NCBI RefSeq assembly: GCF_001571085.1
Contig: NZ_BCTC01000037.1
Coordinates: 1 to 56,530, forward strand
Direction: 5' to 3'
DNA length: 56,530 nucleotides
Source of the DNA: Azohydromonas lata NBRC 102462
GTDB taxonomy: Bacteria > Pseudomonadota > Gammaproteobacteria > Burkholderiales > Burkholderiaceae_C
Shown here: positions 17,558 through 25,955 of the stretch, piece by piece
Layout of the letters: the number at the start of each line of letters is the position of its first letter
Numbering within the stretch: the stretch's first letter is position 1
Position numbers and translations under genes: made by a program
The notes under the pieces: model-generated
Told to the model about the DNA's origin: nothing
What the model saw: only the letters and a program-made list of their open reading frames with translations
The model's database searches: none

Positions 17558-19860
17558 CAGCACAGCTCCGGGACGACCGGCACGGCCACCGCCGCGGCCT
17601 GCGCGAACGGGTTCGGAGCGGCCGACAGGTTCGCCGGCAGGCCGCCAAGCTCGTCGGCCACCACCACCGTCAGCAGCTCCGGCAACTGCCAGGGCATCAG
17701 CGGCAGCGTCTGCGCCCCGCCCGCGGCGCGCGGCAGCAACTGCCACTGCGGGCCGGTTTCGCCCACGCCCTTGCGGAACAGGTTCAGGCCCAGCACCTCG
17801 CGCACGCCGGGCACGCGGGAGATCTCCACTTCCAGCTCGCGCTCGCGCACCGCGCGGCCCAAGGTCCAGCCGCCGCCGTCCGTGCCGCCCGGCGCCAGCG
17901 GCCACAGCAGCCGCTTCAAGGCCTCGCGCACCTCGGACAGCACCGCCTCGCGGCCGTAGCCGTCGCGCAGCGCCACCGCCGTCGCCAGGCCCAGCGGCAC
18001 GTACTCGCAGCCGATCACGTACAGCTCCGTGGCCAGCGGTGCCCTGGGCGCCAGGTGCGCGTGCAACCGCTCCAGGAACGGCTTGTCCGGCCTCGGGTTC
18101 GGCGCCCCCGACAGCGGCTGCGCTGGCAAGGCCATGACGCTCACCACGCCCGGCACTTCAAAGCGCCGGTCGCGCGGCATGAAGCGCGGCAGCACCATGA
18201 CGCGGCCCACGTCCACGCCCGGCGCCTCGCGCGCCAGGCGCTCGTAGTCCAGCCCGGTGACGGCGCGGTCGCGGTGGCGCAGCAGTGCGGGGATGCGGCG
18301 CTGCGCCTCGTCCAGCGTTTCCGCGTCCGCCCCGCCCTGTGTGGCCAGCGGCTGCGCCACTTTCAAGGCCGGCGTGGCGGCCGGGTTGACGAAGCGGCCG
18401 CTGATCTCGGTGAGCGTGAGCGGCGGCAGGTTGCCCGCCGCGCCGCCGCCAAAGCGGCCGGAGCCCAGGCGCACGCGCATGCCGTGCTCGGGGATGCGCC
18501 CGCGCACGCCGTCGCCAAAGCGCAGCTCGCCCGCGGCGGCGTCCAGCTCGAACACCCGCGCCTCGCGCGCCACGTGCGGGTCGTCGCTGATGGCGGCCAG
18601 GTCGTCCACCCGGCCCCACACGCGCCAGCCGCTGCCCGGCTCCTCCACCTGGATCACCAGGGTTTCAGCCTCCACCGAGCCCGCGGGCAAGCTGAAGCGT
18701 TGATCTGGCGCGCCCGTGGACGCCCCCAGCACCTGCGCCGCGAGCGTGCGGCGCTGGTCGATTTCGACGGCGTTGATGCCTATCCACGACAGCGGCAGCC
18801 GCTGCACGTTGGCGCCGGGCCGGGGGCGCAGGCGCAGCCAGGCCACGATGCGGCCGGCGCGTTCGGCGTCGTCCACGCGCGGGGGCGTGTCGCCCACGCC
18901 CGCGGCCGGGTTTTCCACCACGTCGTTGGACGGGGCCCACAGGAAATCCTGGGCCGGCAGCGGCAGCCGCAAGGTGCCGGCGCGGGTGAGGCCGCGCGTG
19001 GTGTCGGCCGCGCCCTCGCTGCCGCCGCCCGCGCCGCTGTCGGCCACGGGCTCCACGCTCAGGTAGTCGGTCTCCAGCGCCGTGCGCCCGCGGGTGCTGA
19101 CCTCCCAGACCACGGGCACCGGCGCGGGCGCGGCGATGTCCTCGAACAGCGCCGGCATCTGCAGCGCCGGCACCACGCCCACGCTGAGCTGCACCCGCGC
19201 CGCGCCGCCGCCCAGGGCCGCGCGCACCTGGTCGTTGACGCCGGCCTGCGGCGTGCCGCGCGGCGCGGCCGGGGCCAGCAGCGCCAGCCACAGCGCGCGG
19301 TCGGCGCTGGCGGCGAACACGTCCACGCCTTGCGCCTCGGCGCGCTCGCCGGCAAAGACGCGCTGCGTCTCATAAGGCGCCGCCGCCCCGGTGACGCGGT
19401 GTATGCGCTGCAGCCCGCTGATGACGTCGCTCAGCCGCGCGCGCTCGGCGTCGTCCAGCGCGCGCTTGATGTAGGCCTCGGCCGTCACCGGCAGCACGGT
19501 GATTTCGGACTGCGTCTCGAAAGGCAGCGGCCCCTTCACCGCCGCGCCCGCGGCCAGCGTGGCCGTGGCCAATTCCGTGGGCTGCGCGAAGGAGAGTTGC
19601 ACCACGGTGGAGGCCGCGCGCGCCGGCCGCAGCCCCATGCCCAGCAGTTTCAGGAAGACCAGCCGCTGCCGCTCGGGAATGAGGTTGACGCGGTAGAGCA
19701 GCGCGTCGCCCAGCCAGGCGAACAGCTCGATGAGCGTGCGGCCCGGGTCGCCGGGGCGGGGGTTGGTCCACTCCGGCGTGTGCGCCGGAATGCGCGCGAC
19801 CATGTCGGCCACCAGGTCGTCGAAGCGGCGGTCGTCGAGCAGGGGTGCTTGGATGGGCAT
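17557..19860 (-). CDS. Baseplate assembly protein J-like (Pvc11-like)
   Basis: 767 aa. The N-terminus (FDDLVADMVARIPAHTPEW, then DPGRTLIELFAWLGDALLYR and NLIPERQRLVFLKLLGM) is typical of 'putative baseplate assembly protein' members of the gpJ/gp6 superfamily in eCIS. The C-terminal half has VTGLDYERLAREAPGV, RVMVLPR and PDKPFLERLHAHL, again characteristic. Together with gp25 and the Pvc12-like protein it should form the wedge ring around the hub, in the cytoplasm during assembly. The start at 19860 has a GAGG a few bases upstream and lies 31 nt after the gp25 stop. The 3' end overlaps the next start by one base. Confidence 0.92.
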   Translation of the reverse strand: MPIQAPLLDDRRFDDLVADMVARIPAHTPEWTNPRPGDPGRTLIELFAWLGDALLYRVNLIPERQRLVFLKLLGMGLRPARAASTVVQLSFAQPTELATATLAAGAAVKGPLPFETQSEITVLPVTAEAYIKRALDDAERARLSDVISGLQRIHRVTGAAAPYETQRVFAGERAEAQGVDVFAASADRALWLALLAPAAPRGTPQAGVNDQVRAALGGGAARVQLSVGVVPALQMPALFEDIAAPAPVPVVWEVSTRGRTALETDYLSVEPVADSGAGGGSEGAADTTRGLTRAGTLRLPLPAQDFLWAPSNDVVENPAAGVGDTPPRVDDAERAGRIVAWLRLRPRPGANVQRLPLSWIGINAVEIDQRRTLAAQVLGASTGAPDQRFSLPAGSVEAETLVIQVEEPGSGWRVWGRVDDLAAISDDPHVAREARVFELDAAAGELRFGDGVRGRIPEHGMRVRLGSGRFGGGAAGNLPPLTLTEISGRFVNPAATPALKVAQPLATQGGADAETLDEAQRRIPALLRHRDRAVTGLDYERLAREAPGVDVGRVMVLPRFMPRDRRFEVPGVVSVMALPAQPLSGAPNPRPDKPFLERLHAHLAPRAPLATELYVIGCEYVPLGLATAVALRDGYGREAVLSEVREALKRLLWPLAPGGTDGGGWTLGRAVRERELEVEISRVPGVREVLGLNLFRKGVGETGPQWQLLPRAAGGAQTLPLMPWQLPELLTVVVADELGGLPANLSAAPNPFAQAAAVAVPVVPELC

Positions 19861-19891
19861 GTGCGAAACCTCGGTGGCTCAGCTCGGTGTC

Positions 19892-20284
19892 TCAGCCCTG
19901 CAGTTGCATGGTCAACGCCAGCGCGGCGTTCGCGCCGGTGCGGACGATCCGGTAGCCGATGTCCACGCGCAGCGCGCCGGGGTCGTCCGGCAGCTCCCAC
20001 ACGTCCACGCGGTCCAGCACGATGCGGCGCTCCCAGCGCGAGAGCGCGTCCTGAATCAGCTCGCGCAGCCGCGCCCGCGTGGCCAGGGTGTTGGGCTCGT
20101 GCAGCAGCCGCTCCAGCCCCGCGCCGAACGCCGGCCGCATGAGCTGCTCGCCCGGCGTGGTGGACAGGATCACGCGGATCGAATCGCGCACGCTGCGCTC
20201 CAGGTCGGGGTAGCGCAGCGTGCCGTCGTCCTCCGGCAGCGCCAGCAGCGGCCAGCCGATGAGCGCAGGTGCGATGTCAGCCAT
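19892..20284 (-). CDS. GPW/gp25-family baseplate protein (Pvc9-like)
   Basis: 130 aa, the usual length for gp25-family wedge proteins. The family's central pattern is clear: LERSVRDSIRVILSTTPGEQLMRPAFGAGL and then LREL at about residues 28-75 (written here in parts: SIRVILSTTPGEQLMRPAFG). The C-terminus (RVDVWELPDDPGALRVDIGY) also fits. This protein links the baseplate to the first sheath ring in T4-like and eCIS particles. Its ATG (20284) lies 8 nt inside the end of the upstream gene, so translation is coupled. Confidence 0.93.
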   Translation of the reverse strand: MADIAPALIGWPLLALPEDDGTLRYPDLERSVRDSIRVILSTTPGEQLMRPAFGAGLERLLHEPNTLATRARLRELIQDALSRWERRIVLDRVDVWELPDDPGALRVDIGYRIVRTGANAALALTMQLQG

Positions 20285-21959
20285 TGCCGCCGCTCCTCTT
20301 GGGGAAGGGAATGCAGATCTTCAGGAAGGGCAGCCACCAGAAGATCAGGTTGAACAGCGAGAAGAAGATGCTCAGGACGATGAAGGCGCAGAGGGTGATC
20401 AGCGGGATGTTGAAGCCGCAGATCCAGCCCAGCGCCAGCCCCTTGGTGTCGCCCTTGCCGTCCATCAGGTCCTTGGGGTTGCCGTTCAGCAGGTTCTGCA
20501 GCGAGGGCGGCACCACGAAGGCCACGTTGGGTTTCAACGAGCGCAGGAAATCGCGGTCCGTCGGGTCGGGCAGCGGCACCTGCACGGGCGGCGCGCCGCT
20601 GCCCTCGTACCAGGGCGCGATCACGAAGGGCTCGCTGTAGCCGCTCCACAGCGTGTGGCCACGGCACCAGCCCTCGGTGCCGGGCTCCGGCTTGAGGCGG
20701 ACGAACAGGCGCAGCCGGTAACGGGCGCCGGGCTCGTCGTAGCGGCCGGGCGATCCTTTCATCGCGACGAAGCGCTCGCGCACGGCGGCGGCCAGTTGCT
20801 GGCGCAGCCGGCGCGCGTCGGCGTCGGCCGCTGCGGGCCAGGACTGCGGCATCTCCGGCTGCCCGCCGGAGACGTCCTGCTCGATGACGACGCGGTAGGC
20901 GGCCTTGAGGAAGTCGCCTGCGGCCGTAAACCGCTGCAGCAGGCTCCCGTCTTCCTGTTGGCGCGGCACCAGCGCCAGCTGGATGCGCTGCAGCTCCGCG
21001 AACACGGCCTGGCCGCCCGCGCTGTCGCCAAACGCATCGAACTCGGCGGCGAGCTGGCGCAGCAGGAGCGTGAAACGGCGCATGCCCAGCCGGCCGGCGT
21101 CGGTCTGCAGCGTGCTCCAGTGGCTCGCCGGCAAATCCTTGGGCGGCTGCGTGCCCGGGGCTTCGGCGGCCTCGAACCATTGCGGGCGCACCGTTTCGCC
21201 GGGCAGGACGAAATCCATCGCTTGCCCGCGCAGCGGCTCCACCAGGTGTTGGACGAAATCGGGGTCGTCGGCATGGAAGCCGTCGCCAAAGGCGTCCTGC
21301 GGCGTGGCGGGCACGCTGGCGATCTCGCTGCTGGTGGTGGGCACCATGGCGTAGACCAGGGTCTTGTTGGCCTCGGCGCACACGTCCGGCGGGGCGACGA
21401 AGGCGGGGGTGAACTGCTCGTCCAGCACCGCGTCCTCGCGTTCCAGCGCCAGGCGGCGCAGCTCGCGGCCCAGGGTGGCGTTGGCGGCCACGCCCACGCC
21501 GGGGGCGGGCAGGCGCAGCTCGGCGCGCGGGTCGGCGCCGTCCTCGCCCAAGCGGACGATGGGCACCCAGCCGCGCAGGCGGCCGCCGGCCTTCATCCAG
21601 CCTTCCAGCACCTCGCGGCCCTGCGCGTCCTGGCGCACGCGGCGGATGACCAGCCCGGCCGATGCGATGCGCCGCGGGTCCAGCCGCGGCGTGCCCGCCC
21701 GCGCGCACCACAGCTCGGCCAGGGCCAGGTGGAACTGGCGCTGCACGGGCTGGAAGAGCTTGCGCGTGCCCTGGGCGTCGGTGGCGGTGGCCAGCAGCTG
21801 GCGCAGCGCGCCGCGGCCCTCGCTGCTGCGCAGTTGCTGCAGCGTGGAGCCGATGAAGTCGGCGTCGCTGCGCTGCAGCAGCGCGGGCGGGCCGTCCTGG
21901 TCCGGCGCGGGGGGCGCGGCGATGTCGCGCGGGGCGCCGATGTGCAGCTCGTGTCGCAT
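20277..21959 (-). CDS. eCIS-linked protein of unknown function with hydrophobic C-terminus
   Basis: 560 aa from ATG 21959, 11 nt after the spike gene stop. I do not recognise the family. Residues 1 to about 500 look soluble: an Arg/Ala/Leu-rich N-terminal half and a beta-rich stretch near 400-480 (YRLRLFVRLKPEPGTEGWC, WSGYSEPFVIAPWYEG). Residues about 507-550 are strongly hydrophobic and contain one or two membrane-length segments (IPLITLCAFIVLSIFFSLFN; LIFWWLPFLKICIPF), followed by a short basic tail. The gene is embedded between spike and gp25 and overlaps gp25 by 8 nt, so it is probably part of the particle programme. A membrane anchor or docking protein is the simplest inference; a chaperone-like or pore-forming role cannot be excluded. 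Confidence 0.85.
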   Translation of the reverse strand: MRHELHIGAPRDIAAPPAPDQDGPPALLQRSDADFIGSTLQQLRSSEGRGALRQLLATATDAQGTRKLFQPVQRQFHLALAELWCARAGTPRLDPRRIASAGLVIRRVRQDAQGREVLEGWMKAGGRLRGWVPIVRLGEDGADPRAELRLPAPGVGVAANATLGRELRRLALEREDAVLDEQFTPAFVAPPDVCAEANKTLVYAMVPTTSSEIASVPATPQDAFGDGFHADDPDFVQHLVEPLRGQAMDFVLPGETVRPQWFEAAEAPGTQPPKDLPASHWSTLQTDAGRLGMRRFTLLLRQLAAEFDAFGDSAGGQAVFAELQRIQLALVPRQQEDGSLLQRFTAAGDFLKAAYRVVIEQDVSGGQPEMPQSWPAAADADARRLRQQLAAAVRERFVAMKGSPGRYDEPGARYRLRLFVRLKPEPGTEGWCRGHTLWSGYSEPFVIAPWYEGSGAPPVQVPLPDPTDRDFLRSLKPNVAFVVPPSLQNLLNGNPKDLMDGKGDTKGLALGWICGFNIPLITLCAFIVLSIFFSLFNLIFWWLPFLKICIPFPKRSGGNG

Positions 21960-21970
21960 GGCGCGTCCCT

Positions 21971-22657
21971 TCACCAGATGTTGCCGGCGCCCGGCGTGTA
22001 GGTCGTGGCCACGACGGTGGTGGCCATGAGCACGTCGCACTGCACCACGCCGCTGAACTTGGACATGGCGGCGTCCACCTGCACCATGCCCGCGGACACG
22101 TTGACCTGCGAGGCCTGCACCGTGACCTTGGCGGCGGCCTGCACGGTGATGCCGGCGCTCTCCAGCGTCACGCGGTTGCCGTTGCTGTCCTGGATGTCCA
22201 CCTTGCCGGGGCCGTCCTTGAGCGTGAGGGACTGGCCGCCGGGGGTTTCCAGCGTGAGCGTCTCCTGGCCCTGCCGGTCTTCCAGGGTCACGGTGATGCC
22301 GTTTTTCGAACGCAGCCGCTTGGTGGTGTTGCCTTGCGCGCCCAGGTCGGCCGGCGCCTTGGCACTGCCGTTCCACAGGCCGCCCAGCACCAGCGGGTGG
22401 CGCGGGTCGCCGCCGGCAAAGACCACCAGCACCTCGTCGTCCACGTCCGGCATCCAGAAGGCGCCGCGGTCGTCGCCCGCGAAGGGGCAGACCACGCGCG
22501 CCCACAGCGGCGCGTCCTGGCCGTCCATGGCGTCGAAGGCCACCAGCCGGATCTGCACGCGGTTGAGCGCGGCGGGGTCGTCGAGGTTCACGACCTTCGC
22601 CAGTTGCGCCTGGGCGAACAGGGCCATTGGGCGGGTGAGCAGGGTGTCGGGGGTCAT
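21971..22657 (-). CDS. Spike protein, baseplate assembly protein V / gp5-like (Pvc8 spike part)
   Basis: 228 aa from the chosen ATG at 22657; no strong ribosome-binding site, and ATG 22627 is an alternative. The N-terminal OB-fold region (RVQIRLVAFDAMDGQDAPLW, FWMPDVDDEVLVVFAGGDPR, PLVLGGLWNG) is diagnostic of the gpV/VgrG gp5 domain. After it comes GITVTLEDRQGQETLTLETP and a string of short beta repeats (LTLKDGPGKVDI, VTLESAGITVQAAAKVTVQA), as expected for the triple-stranded beta-helix spike. In PVC and Afp the hub and spike are one protein (Pvc8/Afp8); here they are two genes separated by an inverted-repeat element. No separate PAAR tip gene is seen nearby. Confidence 0.9.
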   Translation of the reverse strand: MTPDTLLTRPMALFAQAQLAKVVNLDDPAALNRVQIRLVAFDAMDGQDAPLWARVVCPFAGDDRGAFWMPDVDDEVLVVFAGGDPRHPLVLGGLWNGSAKAPADLGAQGNTTKRLRSKNGITVTLEDRQGQETLTLETPGGQSLTLKDGPGKVDIQDSNGNRVTLESAGITVQAAAKVTVQASQVNVSAGMVQVDAAMSKFSGVVQCDVLMATTVVATTYTPGAGNIW

Positions 22658-22948
22658 GGGTGCGGCTGTCCGGCCAAAACTGAAGTCATCCGGCGGTCCT
22701 GTGGCACTGGTGCGTCGCACCCCCACCCGTCATGCCCGCGAATGCGGGCATCCACGCCTACCGAGGTGGCGGCGCGCTGGTGCGGGCGTTGCGCGGTGCG
22801 GTTCCAGGGCCACACCTCGGCGTTCGTGGATGCCCGCTTTCGCGGGCATGACGAAGTAGGGATCGAAGCGGATGGGCTGGCGGGAGGCGCAGGCCTTCCA
22901 GGCTTCTTTCCCTGAACAGCGATCCAGCCCATCTCTGCCCTCCTCTCG
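22658..22948. other. 291-bp gap within the eCIS operon carrying an inverted-repeat element
   Basis: This is the only sizeable gap inside the eCIS operon. I see no gene in it. It holds the dRS3-like inverted repeat pair listed separately, with a nested CCGAGGTG/CACCTCGG pair at 22761-22768 and 22813-22820. Transcription from hub to spike must cross it, so hairpins in the message are expected. Confidence 0.7.
22729..22852. repeat. dRS3/REP-like inverted repeat pair (28-nt arms)
   Basis: The left arm (22729-22756) begins GTCATGCCCGCGAATGCGGG and ends CATCCACG. The right arm (22825-22852) is its reverse complement with a single mismatch in the small loop. Each arm is itself a hairpin (ATGCCCGC / GCGGGCAT). 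The pair spans 124 bp with a 68-bp spacer. A variant of the same design occurs at 55745-55892. ATKCCC-N8-GGGMAT resembles the Neisseria dRS3 repeat, and mobile REP or miniature-element behaviour is inferred from the recurrence. Confidence 0.85.
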
Positions 22949-24022
22949 TCAACCCAGCCAGGCGCACTCGGCGCCGAACTCGGTGAAGTAGCCGCGCACG
23001 CGGTCCCAGACGTGGCGGGCGCGGACGACGTAGTAGGTGTTGTCCAGCCGCGGCTCCAGCCCGGCCAGGGTGACGTGGGCTCCCACGCGCAATTGCGCGT
23101 TGCCCTCGGCTTTGCCCTCCACGCACACGAAGCGGCGCGCGCGCAGGTCGAAGGCCGCCTGCGCCACGGCGCGGGCTTCCTCCTGCGTGGACACGCTCAC
23201 GTGCGCCAGGTGCTCGGTGCGCTCGCCCCCCAGCGCGCTGCGCAGCACCTGCGCGCCGCTGCGGCCCTGGCCCGGGCCCACATGCGCGCCGCTGCCGACG
23301 CTGGCCTCCACCGCGCTGCCGTCCACGGGGTTCCAGCCCCGCACCGTCACCTGCGTGGCCTGCTGCGACAGGTCGGCGACGGCGCGCGCGGAGATCAGCG
23401 TGTCGTTGAGGTCCAGCGTCAGCGCGCCGCGGCGCACGTCGCCGCGCGGGCTGACGTGCAGCTCCTCGCCCACGATCTGCAGGTCGGCGTCCAGCGCGCC
23501 CAGCAGCCGGCGCAGGAAGGACAGGTCGCTCTCGTTGAGCTGCGCCCAGGTGGCGCGCGGCGCGTCCAGCCCGGTGAGCACGGGCCGCAGGGCCAGGCGC
23601 GAGGCCATGGTGTTGACCACCTCGGCCGGCGTGGCGTCGGCGTAGGTGGCGCTGCGCCGCGCCAGCCGCGCGCGCTGCAGCGCGTCTTCGGCCAGCACGA
23701 CCAGCTCCGGCGTCTCGCTTGGGCCGAAGCGCCATTCCAGCGCCGTGACCACGCCGCGGAAGACCTCGCGCGGCTCGCGCTCGTCGCCCAAATAGACCTG
23801 GATGTCCTTGCCCAGGTCGAGGGCCGAGCCGGCGCCGAAGGCCAGCTCCGCGCCGCCGCTGGACAGGCTGGCGACGTTGGTCAGCCGCAGCTCCAGCGCG
23901 CTGAGCCCGCCCTCCTGCTCCTGCACGGCCAGCGCCACGATGAGCTTGCTGGCGCGCACGTCCTCCTGGCCGGCAAGGCGCAGCGTGGGCGTGGCGGCGT
24001 AGATGGTGGGCGCGGCGGGCAT
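22949..24022 (-). CDS. Phage late control D / gp27-like hub protein (Pvc8 hub part)
   Basis: 357 aa. The pattern is that of gpD/VgrG gp27-like hub domains: YAATPTLRLAGQEDVRASKL at the start, LDLGKDIQVYLGDEREPREVFRG near 70-95 (shown in part: VYLGDEREPREVFRGVVTAL), NESDLSFLRRLLGALDADLQ near 175, then VRGWNPVDG near 240. These proteins form the trimeric hub under the tube. Here the hub lacks the gp5 spike part, which is coded by the next gene. The ATG at 24022 lies 24 nt after the small DUF5908-like gene; the ribosome-binding site is weak. Confidence 0.91.
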   Translation of the reverse strand: MPAAPTIYAATPTLRLAGQEDVRASKLIVALAVQEQEGGLSALELRLTNVASLSSGGAELAFGAGSALDLGKDIQVYLGDEREPREVFRGVVTALEWRFGPSETPELVVLAEDALQRARLARRSATYADATPAEVVNTMASRLALRPVLTGLDAPRATWAQLNESDLSFLRRLLGALDADLQIVGEELHVSPRGDVRRGALTLDLNDTLISARAVADLSQQATQVTVRGWNPVDGSAVEASVGSGAHVGPGQGRSGAQVLRSALGGERTEHLAHVSVSTQEEARAVAQAAFDLRARRFVCVEGKAEGNAQLRVGAHVTLAGLEPRLDNTYYVVRARHVWDRVRGYFTEFGAECAWLG

Positions 24023-24046
24023 GGCGTTCGGGGGGGTGGAAGCGCG

Positions 24047-24223
24047 TCAGTCCGCCTTGAGCCGCAGCGCCCGTTCGGCCATCAGCGCCAGGGCGTGGCG
24101 CAGGGCGTCGGCGCGCTCCTCGGGCGTGTCGGTGCCGGCGCCTGGCTGCGCGGCCTGCGCCTGCGGCGTGCCGCCATTGGCGGGCTGCACGGTGGCGTCC
24201 ACTTCTTCAAAGACGATGGGCAT
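24047..24223 (-). CDS. DUF5908-like small eCIS protein (Pvc6/Afp6 position)
   Basis: This small gene lies between the Pvc7-like and hub genes and codes for 58 aa: MPIVFEEVDATVQPANGG at the N-terminus, then an acidic/Gln-Ala linker, and a helical end (ALRHALALMAERALRLKAD). Afp6/Pvc6 and DUF5908 proteins are about this size, begin MPI-x-(I/V)-x-E, and occupy this place between Pvc7 and Pvc8, so the assignment rests on length, N-terminus and gene order. There is a GGAGG-type sequence upstream of the ATG (ggacctccgcc). Its exact role in eCIS is unknown. Confidence 0.75.
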   Translation of the reverse strand: MPIVFEEVDATVQPANGGTPQAQAAQPGAGTDTPEERADALRHALALMAERALRLKAD

Positions 24224-24279
24224 GGCGGAGGTCCTCGTGTGGTCGTGTGGTGGTGTGCTGTTGTGGCTGGGAGGCGCGG

Positions 24280-25404
24280 TCAGGGGCCGAACTTCAGCCG
24301 GCTGTTGAGGCCGCCGTCACCGCTGACGTCCACGGCCAGGCTGGCGCCCGCGCCGCCCTGCAGCCGCCCGCCCACGCCGAAGGCAGCGCCCTGTGCCGGG
24401 GCCGTGCTGGTGAGCGCGAACGCGCTGCGCGCGCTGGGCAGCGCCGCCTGCGGACTCACGGACACGCCGGCCCGCAGCCCCGAGAAATCCGCCTGCAGGC
24501 CGGCCGGGCCGCCCACGCCGCCGGAGGCCGACAGCCCCGCGCCCAGGCCCACGCCCGCACCGGCACTCAAGCCCAGGCCCGCGCTTGCGCCGCCGCTGAA
24601 GCCCGCTGCAGCGCCGAACCCTGCGCCTGCGCCGGCCCCCGCGCTGAACTGCGCGCCCGCGGACAGGCCCAGGCCGGCGCCGCCGCCGATGCCCAATCCG
24701 AACCCGGCCCCAGCCGAGGCGCCGGCCGAGAACGCCGCGGCGGCCTGCAGCTTCACGCCGGCGCCTGCACCCACGGCCAGCTCGGCCCCCGCGGAGAAGC
24801 GCAGGCTGGCACTGCCGTTGGCCGAGGCGATGGCGCGCGCGGCGTCCGGCCGCCCCAGGGCGCTGGCGGCGCCGGCCGGGCCGCCGGGCGGCGCGGGCAT
24901 GCGGGCGACGTCGCCGCCGCCGTCGTCGCCGGCCACGCCGGTGCGCGCGCTGGTGTCGGCGCTGAAGGTGGCCTCGTTGGTGGTGAGCGTCAGGCTGATG
25001 CCGCTGCGCAGCGGCACGCCTTCCGGCGAAAAGAAGTCCAGCGTCTCGCGGAACTGCTCCACCGTGCCGCGAAAGCCGTAGGTGCCCCAGGTGAACTCCA
25101 CCACCGGCGGCGTGCGCTGGCCGTCCGGGCCCAGGGGCTGCAGCAGCCTGGCCATCTTGAGCGTGTCTTCGCGCACGTCGTGGCCGCTGTGCGTGGTGTC
25201 GAAGGTCAGCTCCATGCTGAGCTTGGCCGTGGTCTGGCTGACGTACTGCACCTTGCGCCCGCCGGGGGCGGGCTCGACGTTGTTGGTCAGCGTGTACTGC
25301 AGCGAGGCGGGGTTGAAGTGGACCGTGACCTCCACCGTCTCGCCCGGCGAGACGGTGCGGAACCTGGCCAGGGCCGGCGTGCGCGGCGAGGGGGTGAGGC
25401 TCAT
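24280..25404 (-). CDS. CIS tube/baseplate adaptor (Pvc7-like) with Gly/Ala-rich tail
   Basis: 374 aa. The ATG at 25404 overlaps the previous stop as ATGA, and AAGGAG lies 8 nt upstream. Residues 1 to about 155 match the N-terminal domain of Pvc7-type proteins (VEVTVHFNPASLQYTLTNNV, AKLSMELTFDTTHSGHDVRE, FTWGTYGFRGTVEQFRETLD, FFSPEGVPLR). Pvc7/Afp7 normally end in a LysM domain; none is visible here. Instead residues about 185-374 are Gly/Ala/Ser-rich with repeated (S/F)-A-G-A-(G/S) and G-(F/L)-G-(L/A) units. Pvc7 joins the inner tube to the hub. The Gly/Ala region could replace LysM as an elastic filler or surface. The domain call is good; the tail's role is unknown. Confidence 0.88.
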   Translation of the reverse strand: MSLTPSPRTPALARFRTVSPGETVEVTVHFNPASLQYTLTNNVEPAPGGRKVQYVSQTTAKLSMELTFDTTHSGHDVREDTLKMARLLQPLGPDGQRTPPVVEFTWGTYGFRGTVEQFRETLDFFSPEGVPLRSGISLTLTTNEATFSADTSARTGVAGDDGGGDVARMPAPPGGPAGAASALGRPDAARAIASANGSASLRFSAGAELAVGAGAGVKLQAAAAFSAGASAGAGFGLGIGGGAGLGLSAGAQFSAGAGAGAGFGAAAGFSGGASAGLGLSAGAGVGLGAGLSASGGVGGPAGLQADFSGLRAGVSVSPQAALPSARSAFALTSTAPAQGAAFGVGGRLQGGAGASLAVDVSGDGGLNSRLKFGP

Positions 25405-25955
25405 GGCGCGGCTCCTTGGGCGGGCGCGGCCGTGCCGCCGCCCTCGCCGCCCCCGCTGCCCTCCAGGCGCAGGCCCTCGTGGACGAGGTGCAGCTCCTCG
25501 ATGCCGATCTCCGTGCCGCGGGCGTTGACGTCGGCCGCCTTGAACTTCACGGGCAGCGCGCGCTCCAGCACCCAGGTCAGCGCGGGCGAGCCCGCGCCGT
25601 CCAGCAGCTGTATGCGCACGTCCAGCCGGTAGGCGCTGGCGCCGCCGGCCACGCGGGCGAACCACTCCCAGAGGTGGCGCGTGCTGGTCATGCCGCGCTT
25701 GAGCACCACGGTGGCGAAGCTCACCGGCCCAACGCGCTGCGCCGCGCCGTAGTTCATGCCGCCGGCCTTGATGGCCTTGGGCTCCATGGTGGCCTCCAGC
25801 CCGGTGCACTCGGAAAAGCCGCCCTGGCAGATATCCACCGCGCCGCTGCCGCCCGCGGCCTGGGCGCCGGGCAGCGTGGCGCGCTGGAAGGTCACCAGGA
25901 AGCGAAAGACCTGCCAGGGCGCCTCGGCGGCGGGAGAGGTGTCGTTCACGGCCAT
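25401..25955 (-). CDS. Second tail tube protein (Pvc5-like, gp19 family)
   Basis: 184 aa. The ATG (25955) shares one base with the upstream stop (TGATG). Residues about 15-165 follow the tube-protein pattern: FRFLVTFQRA, GGFSECTGLEATMEPKAIKA, FATVVLKRGMTSTRHLWEW, then WVLERALPVKFKAADVNARG and IGIEELHLVHEGLRL. It is longer than tube 1, with a Gly/Ala-rich end. In Afp/PVC a second tube paralogue (5) forms the first ring(s) over the hub and is followed by Pvc6/7, as here. Role in tube initiation is inferred from order. Confidence 0.88.
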   Translation of the reverse strand: MAVNDTSPAAEAPWQVFRFLVTFQRATLPGAQAAGGSGAVDICQGGFSECTGLEATMEPKAIKAGGMNYGAAQRVGPVSFATVVLKRGMTSTRHLWEWFARVAGGASAYRLDVRIQLLDGAGSPALTWVLERALPVKFKAADVNARGTEIGIEELHLVHEGLRLEGSGGGEGGGTAAPAQGAAP

